A DNA stretch of 64,000 bases from Chionis minor. Lineage: Eukaryota; Chordata; Aves; Charadriiformes; Chionididae. The number at the start of each line of letters is the position of its first letter. The stretch's first letter is position 1. This document shows, piece by piece, positions 1 to 10,150 of the stretch. The translations under genes were made by a program, and so were the position numbers. The stretch is taken from positions 124,001 through 188,000 of the forward strand of contig VZSF01006578.1 in assembly GCA_013398295.1 (NCBI GenBank). Reading direction: 5' to 3'. Below the pieces are notes generated by a model that did not search any database, had not been told where the DNA came from, and worked only from the letters and a program-made list of their open reading frames with translations.

Positions 1-3000
1 GTAAGAGTTTTTGTCTACCTAGAATGTGATGATTTCCTCAAGCAGTTTCAAACATGAGTTCACGCACATATAATTAGAACAGAGCTCATGATAAACCTGT
101 TTTGCACAAATCAAGGTGTTTGACTTCAAAATGAATGCTTACGTTCCATAAGACGGGTAATCACAGTTACAACACTTAATAATGTAAAATAGCAGTAAAG
201 GAAATGTCTACTGAAAACAAACGCAGGTTTTGGGGGAAGGCAAGGGGTACTTTTTAGCTCTAAGAAAAATCCTTTTTTTTTCTCCTTAAAATAGATGGAT
301 CACACTCATTTTTAAGATCTCTCGTTTACACTTGTAGCACAAAAGCCTAGCAGAGCACTTCACATGGACTTGAGAGATTTAGATCCTAGATACTGCTAGA
401 ACACTAGATACTGCTCTCCTAAGTGGCATCAAGGAAACCACTTTTGCCTCCCCACACTTTGGGATCTCCACTTCTAGAGCAGAATTATGGAGCTCACCTC
501 CGTTACAAATTAGCGAAAGCTACTAAAATAAAATTAATATGTAATAATTCAGCAATATTTTTATGAAGTAGTTACATCTTCTTTGTAAAGCTTTAGCCAT
601 GTGTGTCAGGTTTGTTTTAAATATTGATTTTAAAATAGCTACCCTTCTCCTTTGCTTGGATTTCAGTCTTTTCAGACCATGATGAAATGAGACTTGGTCA
701 CCACTTGGCTGTGACATGTCAGCATGCACAAGAAACGTAATCCAAATGCAGATTTGATTTTCTTTTTAAAAAAAATAACTTGCCAGAGTTTCCCTGTAAA
801 TTATAACACCACCTACATTAAAAGTTCATTTCCCCTTCTGCCTTCCAGATCCCAGTAACTATGATCCTTCTAATATTAGGTGATGGGAATGACTACCTCC
901 TGAGACAGATTTATTTCGTATGTGCCACTGAACACATCATCATTTCCAAACATGAATAACTGGAGCTTGAGCACAAAGCCACGTAGTACCAAAGAAGGAG
1001 CTTATTTCTGAATATTTCTGTGTTCTGAAGGAACATATTTCTGAATAACTGTGTTGAAGAAGGTCCCTTCACAGCAGTAAAGCTTACACTTGGTAATAAC
1101 TAGCTGCACAACCAAGTCTCCAAAGCAATGACCTCATACTGAAAGGCTCTGCTTTCCATTACGAGAGCTGGGGTCCGTCCATCCATCCATATCCATGAAT
1201 TGTACCAAGTCTTTACAAAAAAAAAAAAAACAACAAACATATAGAATGCAGCTCTTTAATGGCTGCTGTGGGCGCTCTTTTTCTGGCAACAATAACAGCA
1301 CCTACACGTGGACTTGTGTATTTTTCTTCTCCTGTCCATGGGATGAAACACCCGCAAGCTCCAGCAGCACATCTGGCAGGCTTTCACAAGATCCTGCCCT
1401 CAGCATCTAAGAAGTGACAACACACCAGCAAGACATCCTGTACGCCCACATCCGTGTGCACAACTGGCCTTTTATTAAAGGCACTGAACCAATAGCCTTA
1501 TCTGCCTTTGTTTTAGGCAGAAATAAATCCAAAAGACAAATGGGAACACTGGTTACTGCATCACTCCACCCTCCCTAGGTCTGGAAGGGGAACAACCATT
1601 ACTCTGACTCACCAAAATGGTGTTACTCTCGTGAAGCATGGAGCAGATTAGGGTTATACTGTAAGAGTCATTGCCCTCAGGGCCCTGACATAGACATGAG
1701 AAAATACAGTCCTGCTCTCCAGGAAAAATTACAACTTAAATATAGCCGACAGCAGCCACAGAAAAATAAAAGCAAACAAGTTTGAAATCGCCAAACAGCC
1801 TGTGCACAGGACTTTTAGAAGTTACAGGCAGCCACTCCCAAGCTTCAGGCAAACATACACAGTGTTTTGTATCACTCATCTGTTGCGAGGATGCTGAGCC
1901 ACAGTGAACGCCTCAGATGATAAACTTAGAAGGACTTTGCAGTTTAATCTCCAGCTCCATCCTATCTGGGAGCTTTCAAGCTGCACGCTAACAAAATCAT
2001 ATGTGAAGTGTCTTACTATTTGATCCATAATGAAGTCTACTACCGATTTAACCTCTAATATAGCAGGCTGCAAACAAGTTCCAGCTGGCCCTCAGAGACA
2101 GTTGTATCTGGCTGCTACACCAACAGAAATCTGATGACTCCAGACATACTTAAAACAGAGTGCAGAATTTGTTTCAGAAAATTTAGGAATCGGTATCAAG
2201 ACTGTCACCCTTCCAAGATTATTGTTTCCCAGTTACCAGCAAGAGACTAGCAAAGAGCACTCAAAAGATAACAAACTGAGTGATATGGCTAAACTCACTC
2301 AGAAATTGTTTCTCAACATGTGACCTGTGCTTAAAATATGAATGTTGTTATGGGAATTAATATAAAGGATTTCTGAAGTGTTTTCCAGATGTTTGCAGCA
2401 ATAAACAGAAAAACCCTCACGGTCTATTAAGGAAAAAAAAAATATAGTATGATACTCTTAATCTCCTTTGTTTAAAAGGAAAGGGATAGAAACCATCCAA
2501 GAAGTGCCTGTGTTTAAAATAGACACAAACACTAATTTTATCAGTTTAAGAAGCCAGAAGCTGATAATCTGTACTTGTGTAAATTTACTTATTAATAAAA
2601 TAATAAATGGTCACAAAGAAGTAAATTCAGGGGAAACTAAAAAAACAACAACCCACACACAAAACAAAACAAACCAGGAAAACCAGCAGAATCTACAGAT
2701 ATAGGCCCAGTTCACCGAATACTCTCAGTATTTTTACAGTACCTTCAAATGAGAAGGAAGAGACATTTGAAAAAACTGACTTGTATTAAGAGCTCCTACG
2801 TGAAACATTTCAGCTTCACAGTTTGAAGCTTTTGTCTCAAGTAAATCTACTTTTTTTAAGGTTAAAATGATTAAGTAACCTCAAAACAGAAAGAAATACT
2901 ATATTGTCACGATCAGAAATTTTCTTGAGGTAAAGCATTAATAACTGGCATATGCTGATCTCTAATGCTGCCCGGTGCCAGACAGCATATGAGAAGGAGA

Positions 3001-3078
3001 GGGGAATAGTCATTAACAACTGCAGCAGCACCCAGGGAGTCCCACCACCCTGTGTATATTGCTTTTCCATCCTTTTGA
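1..3078. other. Unique non-coding DNA, no gene seen
   Basis: This is AT-leaning single-copy-looking sequence. The longest open frames are under 80 codons, occur on both strands and carry no recognisable domain. Small low-complexity patches are a CCAT-type run at about 1178-1196, a 14-base A run at 1217-1230, and an A/C-rich stretch around 2636-2690 that is poor in G. I see no CR1, LTR, structured RNA or convincing exon here. It could be intron or intergenic DNA; the sequence alone does not separate the two. Confidence 0.6.
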
Positions 3079-3097
3079 GGGGGGGGGGGGGGGGGGG
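3079..3097. repeat. Poly-G homopolymer (19 G) at an assembly gap
   Basis: Nineteen consecutive G residues are followed by a single A and then by unknown bases. Long G runs fold into G-quadruplex structures and commonly stop polymerases and sequencers, so the true length is probably not represented. The C-rich complement would lie on the other strand. Confidence 0.9.
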
Positions 3098-3098
3098 A

Positions 3099-3121
3099 NN
3101 NNNNNNNNNNNNNNNNNNNNN
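3099..3121. other. Assembly gap (23 N)
   Basis: Twenty-three unknown bases directly follow the poly-G run and one A. The position suggests that the gap was caused by the homopolymer rather than by scaffold joining over a long distance. Reading frames that seem to cross it are not meaningful. Confidence 0.98.
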
Positions 3122-6100
3122 TCAGCCTTTTGCCACAGCTGTGAGGAGAATACAAGTTAACCTCACATTGCTCTGTCCTGTGCTTGAAGATAATGGATCT
3201 GACTACAGGGCTGCCTCCTTTCTTCACCTAGCTAGTACTTTCCTCTGCAAGGATTCCCATTAAACCCTCAGGGGGCTTTTCAGCAATTAGCACAGTAGGA
3301 ATGGTAGTAATCAGCCCACAACCGGGTCATGCAACAGGCTATTTGCCTACAGGAATACGGTGCGACTGCAATCATTAATGGAAAGCTTTGGAAAGGCTTG
3401 AAAGCTTTCCAAATCTGAAGCTTTCCAAGTCCCTCACAAGGCTGTGATTGTACGCAGCTCCTGGCTAGGAATCCCTACAAAGCTGCATAGCACCTGAGCT
3501 GGCCTGCTAAAGCATCAGGAGAAGCAAACACGAAACACATTAACCTCCACTGTACTAGCTGCAAACAATTATCAAGAGACTCTCATTGCCTTTAAGAGAC
3601 CTCATGTAAACTCAAGTTTCCCCCTGTCTGTTTTCATCTATATCAGCGTTAAAGAAATGGGCCTGTGGCATGCATTTTATCCTCAGTCTTCATTTGCAAA
3701 CATCAGATTCCGAACAGAACCTTATTGTGAGTTGGGATTTATTTTTTTTCCCCCTCCTTAGCAGCATCCTAAACCAAGCCCCAGGGGAATCCTTGGAAGT
3801 GCTTTTTTAGCACAGATATACCTACACTGAAAATATTGATCCAAAAGTTTCCAATACTAGAATAGCAAGAAACTAGCTGTCTTTTATCTACAAATGCAAT
3901 GTTTTGGAAAATAGGAAAGCTACTTTTTAACTGATTTGAAAGGGAATATAAGTCATATTTGTTGCAAAGGAAGGAGAAAAAGGTTGTATTTCCCAAAGTC
4001 AGGCTTATTGATTAGACTTCTAAGTACGTTATAAAGCTAAAAGCTGTATTCGCCAGCCGCCATGCATTTGCTGACTCTGCAGGTCATTTCAGACAGCACA
4101 GCTTATATCTTTACCATAGAAGGGCCCATTTTCAAGGTCACTAGAACTATTTCTGTTGAACTTTAATACTGCATCTGCACGTGCTAAATCCTGGATATTA
4201 TACTATCGACTTATAGAAGAATGACTTTTTCAGCTTGACTACATCGCGTTCACTGAAATTTATATGCTCTGCTTCAGTGCCCTTATTGGAGCTATTCAGC
4301 AAGAAGAAAGTTCTGGGTGAGTTTTGGAAGCATCTACTTATACAATCAAGCACAACTTCTCTCACACACATTCCAGCTCTTTTTCTGTGCCAAGTAAGGA
4401 ATTACCAGAGCAGACCGGTTTCACGAGGTTGCTCCCAGACTTGACTCCCCACTGCCCTTAAGAACACACAGGGGGATAGCTTTTTGCCAGACAGCACAAA
4501 GAGCATTACTCTTACCTGAAGAATTCACGTTGCCTGCTCCACCATGTTCTGCCTTTGAAGAGGACTGGAGCAGATCCACAGGGAACCATAACCAGTCCCT
4601 GAATATCCCCACGCCTACAGCACTCACAGGATAAGCTCACAGAAATAAAGAACCACCTAATCAGAACCTTTCCACGACACAAACCAGGCAACTGCCTGCC
4701 ACTAAATCCAGCTTAAACCAAAGCACCTCCTTGTGTCAGAGTCCTGAGGGCACCTGTAGGCTGTGATTGTCCTGAGAGGCCTCAGCTGAGACCTGCATGC
4801 ACACACCCCTGCCCACCATCCAGGGCTTCATTTAAACCCAATCCCAGCAGTCAGGTGGCCTGAGAGATGTTATAGGTTGTCTGTCTCCTGCCTGGACCAT
4901 CTCTACCCCACCCAGGGCCATTGACAGACCTTGTTACAGCAACCAGTTCTGCCCTCCATATCTGTACCCCCCTGACTAATTTGGAGAAAAAAAAAAAAAT
5001 ACAAGGCTTGTATTCTAACCATTAAAACTCAATCTTTTTAATCAGCTAATGTGAAGTGTCACTATCAGTGCCACTGCTCTATGTGAGCGCTTAGAGACTG
5101 ATCAAATCAATTCTTTCTCTTTGGTGAGCTACACAGAGTGACTTTTTGAGACCTTTTACTTTAATAATTCTGCTTAGACCTTCAGAAGAGGGGCTGTCAT
5201 GGGCTTCAGAAATAGAAACATATGTTCCTCCCTGGAGGAGGTGAGGAAAGATTAAAAACCTTGCTACAAGGAAAACTTTCAACAAAATTACGCACAGGTT
5301 TTCTTCTATTATCTGCTCCATTCCTGTGGGCTGGTATAACCTCCCCTGGGCAGGTACAATCAGGATTTTTCTTTTCAGCTCCATAGTGTAAATGATGGGG
5401 CAGAAATGGGTTGTATGTTGACTTAGAAACATTAAATTTTTTCCAGTCACATGATCTGCACATCACCATACAGCCCTCACCTCTTTCCCTGTCCCCTAAC
5501 TCAAGATTGCGTCTGCATCTGCCCCGTACAGACATTTCCCAGGGTCTAAGATGTTTTGTACCACTGGCTGATATACAATACACAGTCAAATGGCCAGCAA
5601 TTTGGCTATTTTGCCTGAAGTCAAGTTGGTTACAAAGATTGCTCTGCTTCAGAAAATTCTTGACACACCAATTTACTATCTCATTATGTTCTTACTCTCT
5701 TTAGAGATAATACAGTCACATTAAATGCTCATTAATGTTAAAATTAAAAAAAAAAATTAAACCCACATCCTACATCTCTCTCCGTTTCTTAAATAGCTCA
5801 TGCCCTAAACTGTTTAAATTTTATCTCATGTACTTGTCAACTAATCATCTTTGGTTGAGTAGTGAGGAGAACTGAACAATGTTTCTGATAAAGCTTATTA
5901 AACCGATGGGCTTTCCCCTGGGAGATAAATCACAGAAATGCCTACTTTATGAAAAATACCTTTATTTTGAGAGTGAGAGCAGGATGGAAGGGGAGCAGGA
6001 AAATAAAATTGTAGCACTGGGAAATAATTAGTGATCACACATGTGCCCAGTTTTCCAAGAGAACTGAGACTAAAAAGAATCACAGGAGTCACAAATTTTT

Positions 6101-6697
6101 TTTCTGTGCAACTTTCATGTGGAGGCTGGTCACTTTATTAATTCCTAGCAGATCATACATACATGTGCATTTTTGTTACCAAGAGATGCACAACTACCAT
6201 CATAACCCTGGGCAGAAACTACAGGAGGTTGATTTGTGTTTGGAAGGGAGATCTTCCATTTGAGGAAAACTCTGCGTACATACACTTGTGTAACCTGTCT
6301 TGTTCATGCACAAGTAACTCCTTGTCCCTTTCTTCAGCTGTGCTGCCCAACAACACACTGACTTGGCCATTACCTCCAACATGTACAGGCTTGTGGGCTA
6401 TTACATGCCATCATTGGTTTTTCCACATTGTATAAAGGCATGATTTGGCCAGCTACTTCATCCACAGATATATTATGCCTGGCTCCTCAGAGGCCAGCCC
6501 ACTACACCAGGCATCTAAGGAAAGCCAGTGTGGTCCACAGCTTCACCTCCATCTTCAAGTCAGAGCTGTGGTTGGTGTCATAGACTGGTGGGCAGATTCA
6601 CAGCAGTTTGGCTGACAGCTACCTTCAGCATACAGGTAGACCCTGCAGACAGTAAAGCAGAGACCTACTAGTTCTTCAAACAATACAACTCATAGGG
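3122..6697. other. Unique non-coding DNA, no supported gene
   Basis: No known repeat family was recognised. It contains a cluster of GCTTTCC/GGAAAGC palindromes at 3380-3429, a 13-base A run near 4987-4999 and another short A run near 5746-5757. A minus-strand segment at 4516-4614 has a consensus-like splice donor and an open frame (see findings), but its acceptor is weak, so it is not annotated as an exon. Overlapping open frames at about 5,091-5,704 on both strands are short and lack domains, and look like chance. Confidence 0.55.
3387..3413. repeat. Short perfect inverted repeat (9-bp arms)
   Basis: The arms TTTGGAAAG (3387-3395) and CTTTCCAAA (3405-3413) are exact reverse complements around a 9-base spacer. 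A further GAAGCTTTCC copy follows at 3418-3427, so the same core can pair in alternative ways. The context is otherwise unique DNA with no sign of a transposon end. Confidence 0.7.

Positions 6698-6746
<49 letters not shown>
6698..6746. repeat. Poly-A homopolymer, 49 bp
   Basis: This is an uninterrupted run of 49 A residues, by far the longest homopolymer in the window. A poly-A of this length can be the tail of a recent retrocopy. I saw no AATAAA signal in the preceding tens of bases, no open frame ending just upstream and no obvious flanking duplication. It is therefore annotated as a simple repeat rather than as a processed pseudogene tail. The exact length may be affected by sequencing slippage. 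Confidence 0.9.
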
Positions 6747-6748
<2 letters not shown>

Positions 6749-9480
6749 CTGAGGGATCTTGATATCCCATTACCTACAAGCATCCTTCTCCCTGGACCCA
6801 AAATATGCCTAGCTGATATACAGATTTATCTTTCTGTGAAAATCAAGGTGTGGTTTATCATTTCAGCAATGTTGTCCACAGTCTTAATTGCCTTTAGTTG
6901 TGCCTTGCGGCAAAAATCTTTCTGCCAGTCATCTGTGACTGAAGAAAAGACAGTCATGACAATCTGCATGGTCACACAACTTCTTTTTGTAGGCTGTAGG
7001 ATATCTGGTGACTTCTGTCTTCAGACCTGAGCTTACTGAATGAGTACATCATCCTCAAAATCCTCTTATAATTGTGAGGGAAAAGAACTGGGAAAAAAAT
7101 GTAAAGGCATCAGTATCTTTGAGCAAGTGGAAACAACAGAAAGCAAATTACCAAGAACTTCTTGCAAGAACTTCTTGTTCTTGTCTTTTTCAACTTCTTC
7201 ATCTTATTTCCAATGTAGTGATCAAACTTTCCTAGTACAGACTATTTCAAATATTATTGTAGTGGAGGTCCTCCTTTATGTAAATTGCATCGTGAGCCTT
7301 AAAAGCCTTGATTCAGCAGAGCACAAACAAGTTTTTAACTTTTGTACACAGAAAGTGAAAATTAATCCTATCTTTAGGATACTTTGGAAATAGAGGGTCA
7401 GGGAGGAGCGGTAAAGAAAAACCATTTGCTTAGTTCCTAGTTTCTTTGAGAAGCATTGGGTTAATACCTTAAAAAAATGTATTATATAGAAAAACACAAC
7501 CTTCAGTTTTTACATAGAACAACATCAGGATATTTTATGAACTCTAACAGCCTTGAAATAGTACATTGTCTTCCCAGACATTAATTTCTTGCCTACCAAA
7601 TGACTGCCTACATAATGAATTGCACACACAATGGGTTTTTTGTGAGGTCTAAATCTGTGTAAGTATAACTGTCTTTCCAAACTGCTCTCAAACACAAAAA
7701 AACCCTTCAGTATGCAGTATTGAGTGGTTTAGTGTGCAAAAGTCTTAATTCTGGAGGGAAACAGCTTAAATCCCCCATCGTCTAATCAGACAGCAAGCTC
7801 ACAAGGACAGGGTGCTGGAGTTCAGCTCTGCTGGCATTTGCTCATGAAAGGCTGGGGAGGAGGAAGAGAGAAGGAAGAGGAAATGATGAAAAAAGGCCCC
7901 TCTAGGCTAAATAGTAGAAGCATCTGCTGAAGTAACAGCAGCTTTTATTTGTACAACAATTGGTGCCCAAGTTTAACACTCCAGAGCTGGTAGTTAATCA
8001 GGCTGTACTTAGCAGTACATTATTTCACAGCAGCAGCAGCAGAAGTTACAAGCAGAGGAAACAGGTACTCAAGGGCCAAATTCTTCTGGAAGCACCACAT
8101 CAGATGATCTTTAGCCAGGTGCAGGGTAGCAGGAAGAGAGACAGTAGCCCTGTCACCAAGAACAGGCACACAGATACTTTCACTCGAGCTGCAGTTCTGG
8201 CTCGTGATACAGAGGAAAGCTCATGGACAGATCTTTTTACACGCAGAGCATCTGCTTTGAGTCTTTTCAGACATAGATCATTTTATATTAGGCCGCGGAT
8301 ACAAATAAACCAAACAGGGAGATTAGAAAGCAAGTTATCTCTTTGGCACAGATTTTCATTGGTGTGAGGCCCTGAAGACCAGCAAAGAGCTGCCACAATA
8401 GTTTGCCGACAGCTCTTCTTCTGCAGTATATTGTCCTGGCTCAATAGTACAAGGTCAGACTGAATGCCTTTTTGCTGCCTTTCTGCTTCTCCTAGGGACC
8501 AATTGCTTAGAAAAATATCCTTTTACTTGACAGGTTTGTAACACAAACAAAAAAATCCATCCTGGTTGTGGTTATTGGACTGATTGCTTAGGAATCAAAC
8601 AGCAGAAGACTAATAGCATCATAGTCCCTGAGCCACCAACCACACCAAAGTACACTTAAATGCATGTGAATTATAGCTGACTGGGGATAGCCTGAAACAA
8701 TTAAAAAAAAAAAAATCATTCATTTAAACCTAATACACACACCTCGTTGTACAATTAGCATTCAATTCCTCCCCCTTCCAGAAAGCAAGCCAGGATAATT
8801 AACTGCAACAACTTCTCACACGCATCCCTGTATGCAAAACCTCAAGTCATTCTGCAGAACACCATCTACAGTGAGCGTGATGGAAAAGGGGACAGTTGCT
8901 TAGAGATTTTAAACCTGTTGACAAATTACAGCTATCTTTGTACATTCTCAGGATGAGCACTTTAAGGTTGACACTTTTATGTATACAGTAAAAGGGGATG
9001 CTACTTGTGAGGTACTGACACACCAAGCCTAAGAACATCACTTTACGTTAAAGTAGTCCCTATAGACATAGCAGTCCCCTTTTAGAATACACCTGGAAAG
9101 AAAAGAGAACACATGTTTTTAGTTTAAAATCAAGCTATCAGATATAGAAGTTTCACAAAGAGGCCTCCCCTAATGCTCTGGTCTCTTGTGCTCAAGCGGA
9201 GGATCCAGCCCACATCATCATCTGCCCCATGCAAGTCCTCTCCTGAGTGAGCAGCCATGCCTTCAACATGCTTGGCTGTCAGCACATCTAGGCATCAGGG
9301 CTTCACAAAATATCAGAAGTTAATTGTGTTCAAATACAGTGAATTTTCTGAGATCTGCAGAACAAACCCTGTGCTCTAATCCCACAAGTGTGCATAAATT
9401 AAACTTTTAATTTATATGTGCTTTACTTATACACCATCAAGCAAAACATCAATTTGACCATTATTATAAATACCCTATAT
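6747..9480. other. Unique non-coding DNA, no gene seen
   Basis: The stretch holds a 13-bp palindromic unit duplicated in tandem at 7152-7177, a purine-rich patch around 7850-7895, a short CAG run at about 8027-8041 and a 13-base A run near 8702-8714. The longest open frame, about 7,960-8,367 on the plus strand (135 codons), has no recognisable domain, no neighbouring splice structure and no signal sequence, and is treated as chance. Confidence 0.55.
7152..7177. repeat. Tandem duplication of a 13-bp palindrome
   Basis: CAAGAACTTCTTG occurs twice with no spacer (7152-7164 and 7165-7177). Each copy is itself a palindrome around a central C. A further partial TTCTTG follows directly. This is a small local duplication with no visible link to a known element. 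Confidence 0.8.
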
Positions 9481-10150
9481 ATATTAAAGCATTATGATTA
9501 GCAGACTGCCAGAGAAGGCCAGGTGGGGTACCTCCAGCAGCAGCCCACCTTTCCTGTGGGTCCGGCTCACTGTATCCTATCTTGCCCCCTCAAAAAAATA
9601 CCTGTACATCAAGATTTAGGTGGTGTTACTGAAGAAGGCTGTCCTTGCTGGAGTTGCAGCGCCTGACCTGTAGAACTGAGCTCCTGAAGGACACCTACCC
9701 AAGGCAACCATTTGGGGTGAGATTTGAGTGTGTGACAGGGCATCCTGCGCCCACCAGTGTGACACAACCCTGACAGTGCCGTGCGGCATCTGTGTAGGGT
9801 TAACTCCGTTGTTCTCCCACCCTGCTCCTGCAACTGCAGTGAGGTCTAGAGCCATAAGGGATACTTGCCCGCATCTGTAGCCCTAGTTGGCCCTGGGCCC
9901 TTTCAGGCTCAATATAGCAGATCAAGCAAAGCCTGCAGGCAGGTGCAATGGCAGCAGCATGGCAGCGGCAGTCCATGAAGAACCAGGAAGCAGCAGAGGC
10001 AAGAGCCAGGGTGTAGGAGGAGGGACTTGGGGCACACCACACCACCACGCCATACCACACCACCACGCCATACCACACCAGGGGGTTTGCTGGCAAAGAG
10101 ACAATTGGGACCCCATGATGAAGGTTATCTGCCTAATCCATGATCCCACG
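9481..10150. other. GC-richer non-coding block
   Basis: Base composition shifts from the AT-rich flanks to a visibly GC-richer block rich in GCAG, CCTG and CACC words. It carries several overlapping open frames on both strands (about 60-100 codons), as expected when stop codons thin out. None has a recognisable domain. An 18-bp minisatellite lies near its right edge. The block could be an unrecognised old transposon insertion or simply local composition, and I cannot tell which. Confidence 0.45.
10037..10080. repeat. 18-bp minisatellite, about 2.4 copies
   Basis: The unit CCACACCACCACGCCATA is repeated exactly at 10037-10054 and 10055-10072, followed by an 8-base partial copy ending at 10080. 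In one plus-strand frame it would encode a His-Ala-Ile-Pro pattern, but there is no gene context, so this is read as a tandem repeat rather than as a protein repeat. Confidence 0.9.

Noticed and set aside
2913..3263. Open frames of 103-104 codons on both strands across 3.1 kb
   Set aside because: Both run through the poly-G tract and the N gap, so their continuity is an artefact.
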